Shown piece by piece: positions 31,856-40,581 of a DNA stretch of 64,000 bases; within the stretch, counting starts at the first letter, position 1, and every line of letters starts with the position of its first letter. The position numbers and the translations under genes are program-made. The DNA is taken from NCBI GenBank assembly GCA_009377745.1, contig WHTK01000010.1:1-64000 (forward strand), written 5' to 3'. The notes beneath the pieces are model-generated. The model was not told where the DNA came from. It searched no databases and saw only the letters and a program-made list of their open reading frames with translations. The stretch is from Dehalococcoidia bacterium (GTDB lineage Bacteria > Chloroflexota > Dehalococcoidia > DSTF01 > WHTK01).

Positions 31856-32418
31856 TGAAAAAGCGACCAAGGCGTTTGCGGACGTCCGTAAACGGCCATC
31901 TCAGATTCGAAATCGCATCGGACACTAGTTAATCGTCCCGTCTGTCAACGCCAGCCCTTCGGCATGGACCGGAAGTTGGGTTCGTCGGCACCTGCTGAAG
32001 GTAATGTCGGCGGCACGCTCCGGGACCATCCAACGGAAGATACGGGCCAATGGCTTCGGAGTCGCTCTCGTCTACCGATTCGTAGGCGACAAACGTTGTC
32101 CTCTTCTTGTGGGAGGAACGACCCAGTCTCGTCCACGCGCCGTTACGAGCGATCCTGCTGGGTAAAGTTTCGGTCGATCAATGCTTGAGACCATCAATAC
32201 ATCCTTGCCGACTCTTAGCGCCGCCACGGATGTCCGCTCTCGAGACCAAGTCCGCCGCACGGCTGAATCGCCTAGTCCAGATTTGATCCTGGACGTTGCG
32301 GGGCACCGCGCACAAAGCGAGACTGTTTTCTCGCCGCTTGCGCTTGAGCGAACTTAGCCACGTCGCGTTGGCGTCAAATGGCTTTCGAGGCGGTTTGGAG
32401 GCTCCTCAGGTGAGAGGT
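31856..32418. other. noncoding end of the island
   Basis: No gene, promoter or repeat could be supported in these 563 bp next to the tRNA. This is where an integrase would be expected in a tRNA-targeted element. I find no recognisable integrase motif in any frame. Confidence 0.4.
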
Positions 32419-32441
32419 TTGAATCTGAAATCTTGGTGGGC
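32419..32441. repeat. right attachment-like site at the tRNA-Val 3' end
   Basis: The 23-bp direct repeat shared with 25249-25271. It overlaps the last 8 nt of the tRNA gene including the encoded CCA. Confidence 0.8.
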
Positions 32442-32510
32442 GATACAGGGCTCGAACCTGTGACCTTCTGTGTGTAAAACAGACGCTCTAACCAGCTGAG
32501 CTAATCGCCC
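32434..32510 (-). tRNA. tRNA-Val (anticodon TAC), CCA encoded
   Basis: Read on the minus strand, the acceptor stem GGGCGAT pairs with ATCGCCC, followed by A and CCA. The D arm is AGCTCAGCTGGTTAGAGC. The anticodon arm is TCTGT-TTTACAC-ACAGA with anticodon TAC, and the T arm is ACAGG-TTCGAGC-CCTGT. It decodes GUA. The 3' end is duplicated at 25249. Confidence 0.97.
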
Positions 32511-32564
32511 CCGCGCGGGTTAGTCGATCCTATGCGGTAGCTTCGGAGGGGGTCAAGGCGCTCG

Positions 32565-33101
32565 CTACTGCTTGGGGCCGCCGGCGGGATTGGCGATGAC
32601 CTCCTCGCGCTCCACCTGCAGCCGGGAGCCGTCCCAGCGGAACTCGGTGCGGCGCAGCTGGCTGGGGCAGCAGAACGGGTCTTCCGGCCCGAATTCGCCA
32701 CGGGTCTCGACCAGCTTGCCGTCTTCGACTTGCATGACGATGCCGCTGACGCCATCGACGGTGCGGGTGAGGATGAGACTGGGCGCGCCGGAGCGCAGGG
32801 TGAAGACGAGGAAGGCGATGTTGCCGAGGCTGCCACCGGAATCGATGGGGATGGCCGCTTCCTCCCGGAGGTCGCCGGTGAGGTCGGCGTAGAGGATCGA
32901 GTCAGTATCGACCGAAGCGAATCCGAGCTGGCGCAATAGGGTCTGGACGTCGGCTTGCTGGCGGAAATCGACCTGACGGATGGCCTGGGAGTCGGCTGGG
33001 GGCGGAGCCTCGGTGGCGTCCAGAGAAGGGGTATCGCCGGAGCCGCAGGCAATCGAGAGCAGGAGAAGGGCAATGGGTAGGAGTAAGAGGGATCGCAGCA
33101 G
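32565..33101 (-). CDS. lipoprotein with an apparent CTG start codon
   Basis: About 178 residues. From CTG at 33101 the protein starts LLRSLLLLPIALLLLSIAC, a typical lipoprotein signal with its lipobox cysteine at residue 19. A Pro-rich linker and a C-terminal domain follow (YADLTGDLREEAAIPIDSGG), which has the look of a secreted VCBS-like or calcium-type domain. AGGAG lies 7 bp upstream of CTG, and a promoter ends only about 28 bp upstream. The in-frame ATG at 33269 would therefore be outside the transcript. No ATG, GTG or TTG is available in frame between. Function unknown. Confidence 0.65.
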   Translation of the reverse strand: MLRSLLLLPIALLLLSIACGSGDTPSLDATEAPPPADSQAIRQVDFRQQADVQTLLRQLGFASVDTDSILYADLTGDLREEAAIPIDSGGSLGNIAFLVFTLRSGAPSLILTRTVDGVSGIVMQVEDGKLVETRGEFGPEDPFCCPSQLRRTEFRWDGSRLQVEREEVIANPAGGPKQ

Positions 33102-33128
33102 TTGACTGCTCCTTTCCCCGCCAGGCTG

Positions 33129-33157
33129 ATCATATCGGGAGGGGGCGTGGACGGCAA
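33129..33157 (-). promoter_or_regulatory. promoter of the CTG-start lipoprotein
   Basis: On the minus strand, TTGCCG (33157-33152), 17 bp, TATGAT (33134-33129). The expected transcript start is near 33122, leaving a 20-nt leader with AGGAG. Confidence 0.6.
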
Positions 33158-33269
33158 ACGTGGCGCTTTGATTGTTTGATTTACTTTCGTATTTTTTCGG
33201 TGCATTAGATTCGCAGTCGAGTCTGGAGGCGTTTAGGGATTTGATTGAGTTGGGGTTGGATGCGGACAT

Positions 33270-33602
33270 CCGTGGTCTCCTGGGAATGCGGTCAGCTTCA
33301 CAGTCTACCGGGAGGTGGGATCGATCTCGAAGTATGGAGGTGACAGGGTTGGTGTGTAGAGCGAGGATGCTGGGAGACAGGCCTCTGGATGCGGCTTGGT
33401 GTTGGTAAACGGCTAGTCGTGATCACACGGCGTAGATTCTTGCCGTCGCTCAGAATGACAGGCTATCTGCCCTGCCGGGCCTTGAGGGTCTTCGACGGTG
33501 TCCAGGATGAGCTGACTGGGCTCGTGGGGCTGACGGCTGAAAGGGAGGACGCGGAGGACTAACATCCGAGGTGGGAGCTCTGTCGTTGATCTGCCGGGCG
33601 TG
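33270..33602. other. intergenic region with a dispersed-repeat fragment
   Basis: No gene is supported. GATTCTTGCCGTCGCTCAGA followed by ATGACAG (33440-33466) is a diverged copy of the repeat family at 1573 and 12933. The rest is G-rich sequence without recognisable signals. Confidence 0.5.
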
Positions 33603-33605
33603 ATG

Positions 33606-34526
33606 ATGAATCGATTTCTGCTGTTGCTGCTAACAATGCTGAGTCTAGGACTGGGGCCGGGGTGCGGCGATGCCGGCAAGTCTGAGGGCGAAACGGTGTC
33701 GGCGCAATCGACGGCAGACGCGGCCGAGGTGATAGCGGCGAGCGAGTTCGAGGGGCCGGTCGCTCTGCGCTTTATGTCATATAACGTACTGTGGGGCGGC
33801 GGGCTGGAGCGGGGCTTCGACCAGAACTTCCTGGGCTGGCAGCACCCGATCTTCGATGGCCGTGACCGTTTCGCGCAGATCATGGAGGTGATCCGGCGGG
33901 CCGACCCGGACGTGCTGGCGGTGCAGGAGGCGGCCGGCTGGGAGGTGGGTTCGCCGCCGGTGGTGGAGCAGGTCGCTCGCGACCTCGGCATGAGCCATGT
34001 CATGGTCAAGAACCCCTACGGCATCAACGTTGCCCTCTTCTCCAAGCTGCCGATCATCAGCAGCGTCGACCTCGTGGGCCCGATGGGCTCCAACGCGGCT
34101 CTGATCGCCACCCTGCGGGCCCCCGACGGCGGCTCGATCTATGTGGCGGCGGGGCACCTGGACCCGTTTACGTCACGGATGCGCGAGTGTCAGTTGGGCA
34201 TGCTGCTGCGGGCGTTGGAGCCGGCGGCCGGACAGCGAGTGGTGCTGATGGGCGACATGAACTTTCGCCCCACCGCGAATGCTTTCCGGCTGCTGCAAGG
34301 CGCCGGCTGGCAGAACGTCGCCGTAGCGGAGTCGCTGCCGATCGACCAGATCTGGCTGGCGCCGTGGGAAGGATGGTCGTCCGAGCCGATGTGGGAGGTG
34401 GGCAGCATCGAGGCCAACCTGTCGGACCACTACCCGGTGGGGGCGCGGATCGACTTTGGGGAGCGGCGGGTGGAACCGGGGCCGGTAAAGATCGAGGCGC
34501 CGGTAGAGGGGTGTGTGCCGGGATGA
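33606..34526 (+). CDS. endonuclease/exonuclease/phosphatase-fold lipoprotein
   Basis: About 306 residues. A signal peptide (MNRFLLLLLTMLSLGLGPGC) ends in a lipobox Cys. The mature part has the EEP fold metal and catalytic motifs: SYNVLW, DVLAVQEAAGW, GDMNFRP and SDHYPVGARI. Likely a surface phosphodiesterase or phosphatase; substrate unknown. ATGs at 33603 and 33606 (and GTG 33600) are possible starts; no strong ribosome-binding site. The methyltransferase follows 36 bp downstream. Confidence 0.8.
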   Translation: MNRFLLLLLTMLSLGLGPGCGDAGKSEGETVSAQSTADAAEVIAASEFEGPVALRFMSYNVLWGGGLERGFDQNFLGWQHPIFDGRDRFAQIMEVIRRADPDVLAVQEAAGWEVGSPPVVEQVARDLGMSHVMVKNPYGINVALFSKLPIISSVDLVGPMGSNAALIATLRAPDGGSIYVAAGHLDPFTSRMRECQLGMLLRALEPAAGQRVVLMGDMNFRPTANAFRLLQGAGWQNVAVAESLPIDQIWLAPWEGWSSEPMWEVGSIEANLSDHYPVGARIDFGERRVEPGPVKIEAPVEGCVPG

Positions 34527-34562
34527 GCGTATCGGATGGAAGCAGTAGCGGAGAGCTGAGCC

Positions 34563-35300
34563 ATGAACGATGAGCTAGGCCCCGACGGCGGCTGGGCTGC
34601 TTCGGCCCCGGCCTGGATCGAAGGCCAGGCGCGCGATGATGACCCGAACCGCGTCCTCCTCCTCGATCCCGTGATGCTGGAGCTAAGCGGCCCGGTAGAA
34701 GGCAAGCGCGTCCTTGATCTCGGCTGCGGCGAAGGACGTTTCAGCCGCATGCTCGCCCAGCGCGGCGCCCGCGTGGTAGGGCTAGACCTTATCGCGGAGA
34801 TGGTCATTGCTGCGCAGGGTCGCGTGTCTTCGGCCGAGAGCTACGTGCAGGCCACCGCCGAATCCGTCCCCTTCGCTGACAGCACCTTCGACCTTGTCGT
34901 CTCCTACGTCAGTCTCGTCGATATACCAGACTTCCGCGCCGCCATCCATGAGTCGGCACGCGTGCTGCGGCAGGGCGGTCGCTTCCTGGTCGCCAACCTT
35001 AACTTCGCCAGCGCCTCGCTCATACCAAGCTGGGCGCGCGATGAGGACGGCCGACGCCTCTTTATGCGCATTGACCGCTACGCCGACGAGTACGCCCGCG
35101 TACTGGAGTGGGCCGGCGTCAAAATCCTCAACTGGCACCGGCCGTTGAGCGCCTATATGAAGGCCTATCTGGAGGCGGACTTGCTCCTGCGTGAATACCT
35201 GGAGCCCGTGCCGTCCGATGAATCATTGCGAGATGATCCGTCCACGGAAGACTGGTTTCGCGTCCCGATCTTCGACGTGATGGTCTGGGAAAAGCCGTAG
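34563..35300 (+). CDS. class I SAM-dependent methyltransferase
   Basis: A 245-residue methyltransferase. Motif I is VLDLGCGEGRFSRML, then VVGLDLI (motif post I), AESVPFADSTFDLVVSYVSLVD (motif II) and HESARVLRQGGRFLVAN (motif III). This is the UbiE/type-11 small-molecule group. GGAGAG lies 7 bp before the ATG. Substrate unknown. The stop codon lies within the terminator palindrome shared with dnaK. Confidence 0.88.
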   Translation: MNDELGPDGGWAASAPAWIEGQARDDDPNRVLLLDPVMLELSGPVEGKRVLDLGCGEGRFSRMLAQRGARVVGLDLIAEMVIAAQGRVSSAESYVQATAESVPFADSTFDLVVSYVSLVDIPDFRAAIHESARVLRQGGRFLVANLNFASASLIPSWARDEDGRRLFMRIDRYADEYARVLEWAGVKILNWHRPLSAYMKAYLEADLLLREYLEPVPSDESLRDDPSTEDWFRVPIFDVMVWEKP

Positions 35301-35326
35301 GGGTCTAGCATGCTAGACCCCTACGG
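35295..35326. terminator. perfect 32-bp palindrome between methyltransferase gene and dnaK
   Basis: Two 16-bp arms (CCGTAGGGGTCTAGCA / TGCTAGACCCCTACGG) with no loop bases, including the methyltransferase stop codon. It ends 20 bp from the dnaK stop, so it serves both convergent genes as a bidirectional terminator. Confidence 0.75.
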
Positions 35327-35345
35327 TGGGTTGGCGGCTGGAGGC

Positions 35346-37232
35346 TTAGACCTCCCGGAATTCGCCTTCGACGGTGCCTTCCGGCGCTTCCTCCGCGTCA
35401 GGTGCAGGCTCGCCGCCTTCGGGGCCGGACTGGGAGCCGTAGATGGCCTGACCGATCTTCTGCATCGAGACGTTTAGCTCGTCCGAGGCGGTGCGGACAG
35501 GCTCGATTTCGGTACCGGCGAGGGCGGTGCGGACGGCCGCAACCTTGCCCTCGACCTCGGTCTTGAGGTCTTCCGGGACCTTTTCGGCGTTGTCACGCAG
35601 GGTCTTCTCGGCGCTGTAGGCCAGGCTGTCGGCGGAGTTGCGCACCTCGATCTCGTCGCGGCGGCGCTTGTCTTCGGCGGCGTGAAGCTCGGCCTCCTGC
35701 TGTAGTTTATCAACCTCGTCCTTGGAGAGGCCGGAGCCGGCGGTGATGGTGATCTTCTGCTCGCGCGCCGTCGCCTTGTCCTTGGCGCTGACGTTGAGGA
35801 TGCCGTTGGCGTCGATGTCGAAGGCGACCTCGATCTGGGGCACGCCGCGGGGCGCGGGCAGGATGCCATCGAGGATGAAGCGGCCGAGCGACTTGTTATC
35901 GGTCGCCATGGCGCGCTCGCCCTGGACGACGTGGATCTCGACCGAGGGCTGGCTGTCCGCCGCCGTCGAGAAGATCTGGCTCTTGCTGGTCGGGATCGTC
36001 GTGTTGCGCTGGATGATCGGGGTGGCGACGCCGCCGAGGGTCTCGATGCCGAGCGTCAGGGGTGTGACGTCGAGGAGCAGGACGTCGCGGACCTCGCCCT
36101 TGAGGACGCCGGCCTGGATGGCGGCGCCGATAGCAACGACCTCGTCCGGGTTGACGCCGCGGTGCGGGTCCTTGCCGAAGAACTGCCGTACCTTCTCGAC
36201 GACGAAGGGCATGCGGGTCTGGCCGCCGACCATGACTACCTCATTGATCTGGGCGGCGGTGACACCGGCGTCCTGGATGGCCTGCTTGCAGGGGCCAAGG
36301 CTGGCTTCGACCAGCTCACCAACGAGCTGCTCCAGCTTGGCGCGGGTCAGCGTCAGGGTGAGGTGCTTGGGGCCGGAGGCATCGGCGGTGATGAAGGGGA
36401 GGTTGACGTCCGTCTGCATCACGGTCGAGAGCTCGATCTTGGCCTTCTCGGCCGCTTCCTTGAGGCGCTGCAGGGCCATGCGGTCCTGGTGCAGGTCGAT
36501 GCCCTGGTCGCGCTTGAACTCCTCGACCAGCCAGTCGATGATCCGCTGGTCGAAGTCGTCGCCACCGAGGTGGGTGTCGCCGTTGGTGGACTTGACGTGG
36601 AAGGTGCCCTCGCCGATCTCGAGTATGGACACGTCGAAGGTGCCGCCGCCGAGGTCGTAGACGGCGATCGTCTCCTCGCCCTTCTTATCGAGGCCGTAAG
36701 CCAGGGCCGCGGCCGTCGGCTCGTTGATGATGCGCAGGACCTCCAGCCCGGCGACCTGGCCGGCGTCCTTGGTGGCCTGGCGCTGGCTGTCGTTGAAGTA
36801 GGCCGGGACGGTGATCACGGCCTCGCGGATGGTCTCGCCTAAGTAAGCCTCGGCGTCGGTCTTCAGCTTCTGGAGGATCATGGCGGAGACCTCAGGCGGC
36901 GAATAGGTGCGGTCGCCCAGCTGGACGTGGGCATCGCCGTTGGCGGCCTCCACGACCTTGTAGGAGAGGAGCTTGAGGTCGCGCTGCACCTCGGAGTCGC
37001 TGAACTTGCGGCCCATGAGGCGCTTGATCGAGTAGATGGTGTTGTCGGGGTTGGTGATTGCCTGGCGTTTGGCCACCTGACCGGCGAGGCGCTCGCCGCT
37101 CTTCGACATGGCGACGACGGACGGGGTGATGCGCCCGCCCTCCGCGTTGGGGATGACGACGGGCTCGCCGGCTTCCATGACGGCGACGCAGGAGTTGGTT
37201 GTGCCGAGATCAATTCCGATTACTTTAGCCAT
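35346..37232 (-). CDS. dnaK: molecular chaperone DnaK
   Basis: A 628-residue Hsp70. The ATPase domain has [41 protein letters not shown] and GGQTRMPFV. The linker [19 protein letters not shown] leads into the substrate-binding domain, and an acidic Glu/Pro-rich C-terminal tail ends in VEGEFREV. Last gene of the hrcA-grpE-x-TPR-dnaK run; dnaJ does not follow. It probably has its own promoter as well, since a 143-bp spacer with a REP-like hairpin separates it from the TPR gene. Confidence 0.98.
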   Translation of the reverse strand: MAKVIGIDLGTTNSCVAVMEAGEPVVIPNAEGGRITPSVVAMSKSGERLAGQVAKRQAITNPDNTIYSIKRLMGRKFSDSEVQRDLKLLSYKVVEAANGDAHVQLGDRTYSPPEVSAMILQKLKTDAEAYLGETIREAVITVPAYFNDSQRQATKDAGQVAGLEVLRIINEPTAAALAYGLDKKGEETIAVYDLGGGTFDVSILEIGEGTFHVKSTNGDTHLGGDDFDQRIIDWLVEEFKRDQGIDLHQDRMALQRLKEAAEKAKIELSTVMQTDVNLPFITADASGPKHLTLTLTRAKLEQLVGELVEASLGPCKQAIQDAGVTAAQINEVVMVGGQTRMPFVVEKVRQFFGKDPHRGVNPDEVVAIGAAIQAGVLKGEVRDVLLLDVTPLTLGIETLGGVATPIIQRNTTIPTSKSQIFSTAADSQPSVEIHVVQGERAMATDNKSLGRFILDGILPAPRGVPQIEVAFDIDANGILNVSAKDKATAREQKITITAGSGLSKDEVDKLQQEAELHAAEDKRRRDEIEVRNSADSLAYSAEKTLRDNAEKVPEDLKTEVEGKVAAVRTALAGTEIEPVRTASDELNVSMQKIGQAIYGSQSGPEGGEPAPDAEEAPEGTVEGEFREV

Positions 37233-37317
37233 TGATGCTTGCCTCCCTGAGGCTGGTCTTTCTTGCTACCGCCTCTAATTCAATTCGTACACTTTTCAAA
37301 TTGAGATGACTCGCCGT

Positions 37318-37343
37318 ACCACGGGCTGAACCCTGTGGCATAA
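37318..37343. repeat. REP-like hairpin upstream of dnaK
   Basis: CCACGGG-CTGAAC-CCTGTGG followed by CAT matches the hairpin-CATGC family in degenerate form. It lies in the TPR-dnaK spacer. Confidence 0.5.
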
Positions 37344-37375
37344 ATATGGTTTGGAGGTGTGGTCGATCTTGTCGC

Positions 37376-37903
37376 TCATAGCCGGCCTGCCTTGCGGGAA
37401 AGGGCGCGCTCTACAGCGCCGATGGCGTTTTGGAGCTCGTCACGCTCTGACTTCTCGGTTGCCAGCTCCAGGGCGCGGCGGAAGTTGCGCGCCGCTTCGT
37501 GATACATGTTGTCCACGGTCATGCCCAGGGGGACGACCTCGTCCGTGGCGGCAGGACCGAGGTTGAGCTTGGCCTCGGCGGCCTGGAAGTAGGCTGCGCC
37601 GGAGCCGTAGTAGCCCCGTATCTCGCTGCCGTCGCGCCCGACGACGCCGGTGAAAGCCTCGATGGCGTGGGAGTAGCGGTTGAGGCTCATCTGCTGCCAG
37701 CCGAGGAGCAGGGGCCAGAGGCACTCGCGCGGCTCTTCCTCCGCCTTCTCTTGCAGGAGGGCGGCAGCGGCCGGGGCCTGGCCCTCGACACCGCGCTCGC
37801 CGGCGCGACGCATCACCTCCGGGTTGAGGGCGTCGCGGCGCTTCTCCTCGTCCTTCGTGAGGCCGTCGAGCTTGGGGCGTCTGCTAGAGCCAAAAAGGGG
37901 CAT
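37376..37903 (-). CDS. TPR-like helical protein
   Basis: A 175-residue protein with a basic, Lys/Arg-rich N-terminus. Paired helices typical of tetratricopeptide repeats follow: WPLLLGWQQMSLNRYSHAIEAFTGVV, GYYGSGAAYFQAAEAKLNLG, YHEAARNFRRALELATEKSE. It lies between the inserted AbiGi-like gene and dnaK, so it may be a co-chaperone adaptor, but that is inferred from position alone. Confidence 0.6.
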   Translation of the reverse strand: MPLFGSSRRPKLDGLTKDEEKRRDALNPEVMRRAGERGVEGQAPAAAALLQEKAEEEPRECLWPLLLGWQQMSLNRYSHAIEAFTGVVGRDGSEIRGYYGSGAAYFQAAEAKLNLGPAATDEVVPLGMTVDNMYHEAARNFRRALELATEKSERDELQNAIGAVERALSRKAGRL

Positions 37904-37918
37904 CGTTTTGCTATACCT

Positions 37919-38746
37919 TCAAGGCCGTGCTCGATAGATATCTTCGAGGCGACCCCAACCACCTTTGGTGACAAAAAGTACTTTTGACACAAACTCAAGA
38001 CTTAATATGCTCCACTCTTCTTGAAGCGATTCTGCGTACTGTCGCCAATAAGCAGGCCCTCGAGCACGGAGATTGGGGATGAGCTCGTCAACCCACTCTC
38101 GTAATTCCTGCAGACGAGCCTGTGTATCTACAATAACGATAAATCGACGATTCGATTTGTTATTAGGCGCCGTCGGAATAGTGGGCCTTGTCGTTGGGAT
38201 GAGGAGTGGTACCATCCCTTCTCCATGAGGCCCCATCATAGCCTTGCTATTCATTTCAGCATCAGCTTTGACGCGCCACTCTCGCTCGTGGGTCCAATCA
38301 ATCGGGTTGGTTTGTGTCCATAATTTCCGGGGATCATAGCCGACCCAACGAAATTTCATTGCGTCTGGAATGTCAGGCAATTCAGAGTCGGCTGAATAGA
38401 TAACTGGCCGTCCGCCATAATCGAATAAGTCATCTTTCCGCATAACTATTCCGAATTTCGTATAGCGGATCGTTGTGAGGGCAGCCTCAGTCAGCGTGAT
38501 AAAAAACTGCAGCGGTTGTTCAGTGAAACAGACTGCTGGTTTTGATCCTCTAACAGTCGGGATTCCGTATTGGGAGAGGGCGAATGACGGTTTTAGATAA
38601 CCGCAGATGAGTATCTCCTTAAGAACCTCGTATGCAGAAACAACTGTTCCCGTATTTCCGTCCCAACGGGGCTTCGTGCAATGAAGAACGTAGTCTGACA
38701 TATCCTTTCGGACGCCGCGAATGATTTCCCAGTCGTTCTGTGACAC
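37919..38746 (-). CDS. AbiGi-like protein inserted in the heat-shock operon
   Basis: A 275-residue protein. The N-terminal region (LHCTKPRW, YEVLKEILICGYLKPSF, KPAVCFTEQPLQFF, RYTKFGIVMRKDDLFDYGGR) and the later THEREWRV match the layout I know for AbiGi (PF10899) and DUF2971-like proteins, which occur in phage-defence and toxin-antitoxin loci. The gene is visibly richer in A and T than its neighbours. It fits between grpE (11-bp gap) and the TPR gene (15-bp gap) on the same strand, so it is driven by the heat-shock promoter. Start GTG at 38746; ATG 38701 is an alternative. Family match is by eye. Confidence 0.6.
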   Translation of the reverse strand: MSQNDWEIIRGVRKDMSDYVLHCTKPRWDGNTGTVVSAYEVLKEILICGYLKPSFALSQYGIPTVRGSKPAVCFTEQPLQFFITLTEAALTTIRYTKFGIVMRKDDLFDYGGRPVIYSADSELPDIPDAMKFRWVGYDPRKLWTQTNPIDWTHEREWRVKADAEMNSKAMMGPHGEGMVPLLIPTTRPTIPTAPNNKSNRRFIVIVDTQARLQELREWVDELIPNLRARGPAYWRQYAESLQEEWSILSLEFVSKVLFVTKGGWGRLEDIYRARP

Positions 38747-38757
38747 AGCAACCTATC

Positions 38758-39330
38758 CTACTGGCTGCTGCCGTTGCCGATGACGACCATGGCGGGGCGC
38801 AGGACGCGGTCGCCGAGCTTGTAGCCCTTCTGGACGACGTTGATCACCTTGCCGTCCTCGCCGGGGCCGAACATGACGGCCTCGTGGACGTTGGGGTCGA
38901 AGCGCTCGCCATCGGTGGGGATGGGAGTAACGCCGCTCATCTGCAGCAGGCCCTGGAACTTGCGATGGATCAGGCGGATGCCATCGACCCAGGTGAGGCC
39001 GGCGAGATTGGCGTCGACGCTATCGAGGGCGCGCTCCAGGTCATCGATCAGGGGCAGGAGATTGATGATCAGGGAGGCGTTGGCGAGACGGGCGGTGTCC
39101 TCGCGCTCCTGCTCCACGCGGCGTTTGAAGTTCTGGTAGTCGGCCGCGGCGCGCTGCCAGGAAGCAAGGTAAGACTGCGCCTTCTCCTCGGCCTCGGCAA
39201 GCTGGGCGGGCAAGGGCTTATCGGTCTGGTCTTGCGTTTCGGACCCCTCTGTTTCGGCTTCACCCCCATACTGACTGGAGGCGCGGCGATCATTGATTCG
39301 CGGTTGCTCTTCGTCTTCTCGCGTAGACAT
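38758..39330 (-). CDS. grpE: nucleotide exchange factor GrpE
   Basis: A 190-residue GrpE, the ADP-release factor for DnaK. An acidic, Gln-rich N-terminus is followed by the long dimer helix (YLASWQRAAADYQNFKRRVEQER) and the C-terminal beta domain (FDPNVHEAVM...VVQKGYKLGDRVLRPAMVVIG). Second gene of the CIRCE-controlled operon, 43 bp after hrcA. Confidence 0.95.
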   Translation of the reverse strand: MSTREDEEQPRINDRRASSQYGGEAETEGSETQDQTDKPLPAQLAEAEEKAQSYLASWQRAAADYQNFKRRVEQEREDTARLANASLIINLLPLIDDLERALDSVDANLAGLTWVDGIRLIHRKFQGLLQMSGVTPIPTDGERFDPNVHEAVMFGPGEDGKVINVVQKGYKLGDRVLRPAMVVIGNGSSQ

Positions 39331-39373
39331 TGCTACCTCTTGTTATGCGCGATCTGCGACCGGCGTCTCGCGT

Positions 39374-40381
39374 CTAGATCTGGGCGACCAGGTCGCCGAG
39401 GACGGAAGCCAGATAACGCACGGTGGGAATTGTCCGGGCGTAGCGCATGCGCGTTGGGCCCAGGACGGCTACAACGCCGGAGGGACCGCCCTCGGCGCCG
39501 TAGCGGGCGATGACGATGCTGCATTCGCGCATCGCCTCGTGGCTGTTCTCGGAGCCGATGACGACGCTGATCCCGTCCTCGCTGAGTTGCCGGATCGGAA
39601 TGGCGGTGGAGAGCGTGCGCTGCTCCAGGACATCGATTAGATCGAGGATGCGCTCGGAGCGGGAGAATTCCGGCTGGGAGAGCACCTCACGGACGCCGTC
39701 GCGAAAAACGTCGCCCAGGGCCACCGCTTCTTCGTCCAGCAGGTCAATAACGGCGTGGGTGACCATCTCGTCAAGCTCATCGGCGGGCGGGTCAAGGCGG
39801 CGGATCTGGGCCGGCGAAGAGCCGCCGAGGCGCTGATTGACGCGCTCGGCAGAGAGGCTGAGGGCGTTCTGCTCCACGGGCTCACGGAAGGTCATCACCT
39901 GCTGGCGGATGCGCGCCTCGTTGAGGACGACAACGCAGAGAGCGCTGGTTTCCTGCAGCGGCACCAGCTGGACGTGACGCAGCCGGGTTTCCTTGCTGCG
40001 AGGCGAGGTGACGACGGCGAAGTTGCTGACCTGATGGGCCAGGACGGCCGCAGCGAGCTGGAACCACTGTTCCATGGCGCGTTCCGCCTGGTGGAACTGG
40101 TGGCGGATCATCTCCCGCTCTTCCCAGGGCAGGGCTTCTTCCGCCATCAGCGTTTCGACGTAGTAGCGGTAGCCTTTGTCCGAAGGGACGCGGCCGGCCG
40201 AGGTATGGGGTTGGTTGATGTAGCCGTCTTCCTCCAGGCGCGCCATCTCAATGCGGACGGTGGCGGAGGATACGGGCATGTCATGCTTGCGCACGATGTA
40301 CTGCGATCCGACGGGAAGAGCCGTGTCCACGTACTCTTCGACGATCAGGTTGAGAAGAGCAGAACGGCGATCAGTAAGCAT
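39374..40381 (-). CDS. hrcA: heat-inducible transcriptional repressor HrcA
   Basis: A 335-residue repressor of the heat-shock genes. The N-terminal winged helix (VEEYVDTALPVGSQYI, SSATVRIEMARLEEDGYI, HTSAGRVPSDKGYRYYV) is followed by the dimer and GroEL-responsive domains. It represses its own operon through the CIRCE element directly upstream. AAGGAAG lies 3 bp before the ATG. Confidence 0.96.
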   Translation of the reverse strand: MLTDRRSALLNLIVEEYVDTALPVGSQYIVRKHDMPVSSATVRIEMARLEEDGYINQPHTSAGRVPSDKGYRYYVETLMAEEALPWEEREMIRHQFHQAERAMEQWFQLAAAVLAHQVSNFAVVTSPRSKETRLRHVQLVPLQETSALCVVVLNEARIRQQVMTFREPVEQNALSLSAERVNQRLGGSSPAQIRRLDPPADELDEMVTHAVIDLLDEEAVALGDVFRDGVREVLSQPEFSRSERILDLIDVLEQRTLSTAIPIRQLSEDGISVVIGSENSHEAMRECSIVIARYGAEGGPSGVVAVLGPTRMRYARTIPTVRYLASVLGDLVAQI

Positions 40382-40393
40382 TCGCTTCCTTGA

Positions 40394-40420
40394 TTAGCAC
40401 TCTAAGGTCGAGAGTGCTAA
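40394..40420. promoter_or_regulatory. CIRCE operator
   Basis: Perfect consensus inverted repeat TTAGCACTC-N9-GAGTGCTAA. It lies between the hrcA promoter and the hrcA ATG, so HrcA binding blocks transcription of the heat-shock operon. Confidence 0.97.
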
Positions 40421-40430
40421 TGCGTATCTA

Positions 40431-40459
40431 AAATTAGCAGAGGTGCCCCAAACTGTCAA
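40431..40459 (-). promoter_or_regulatory. hrcA operon promoter
   Basis: On the minus strand, TTGACA (40459-40454), 17 bp, TAATTT (40436-40431). The start site falls just before CIRCE. Confidence 0.75.
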
Positions 40460-40509
40460 GGTGAGGAGGGTTACAAGCACCCTTCTGAACATGGCAACGG
40501 CCTTGTTCC

Positions 40510-40538
40510 TTGCTGGCCGATCCTTGGTACTGTATACC
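40510..40538 (+). promoter_or_regulatory. fabH promoter
   Basis: TTGCTG (40510-40515), 17 bp, TATACC (40533-40538), about 45 bp before the fabH ATG. Confidence 0.55.
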
Positions 40539-40581
40539 TACCAGGCAGCGAAGCCGGCGCGCCGGCGCAGGAGACAGCTCT

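Larger units (their letters stand above)
25249..32441. mobile_element. putative genomic island integrated at tRNA-Val
   Basis: A 7.2-kb segment between the partial tRNA copy (25249-25271) and the intact tRNA-Val (32434-32510). The tRNA points into the island, as site-specific integration requires. Cargo is a split LigD, a DinB-like protein, a LuxR remnant, and two frameshifted secreted-protein genes. No integrase or transposase is visible; it may have been lost, since 31856-32418 holds no intact gene. Decay inside the element and intact genes outside support an old insertion. Confidence 0.65.

Noticed and set aside
31856..32418. Integrase remnant next to tRNA-Val
   Set aside because: No tyrosine- or serine-recombinase motif could be read in any frame.
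37233..37330. CIRCE or strong promoter directly upstream of dnaK
   Set aside because: Only a weak TTGAAA-N16-TAGAGG is visible and no inverted CIRCE repeat; dnaK is probably read mainly from the hrcA promoter.
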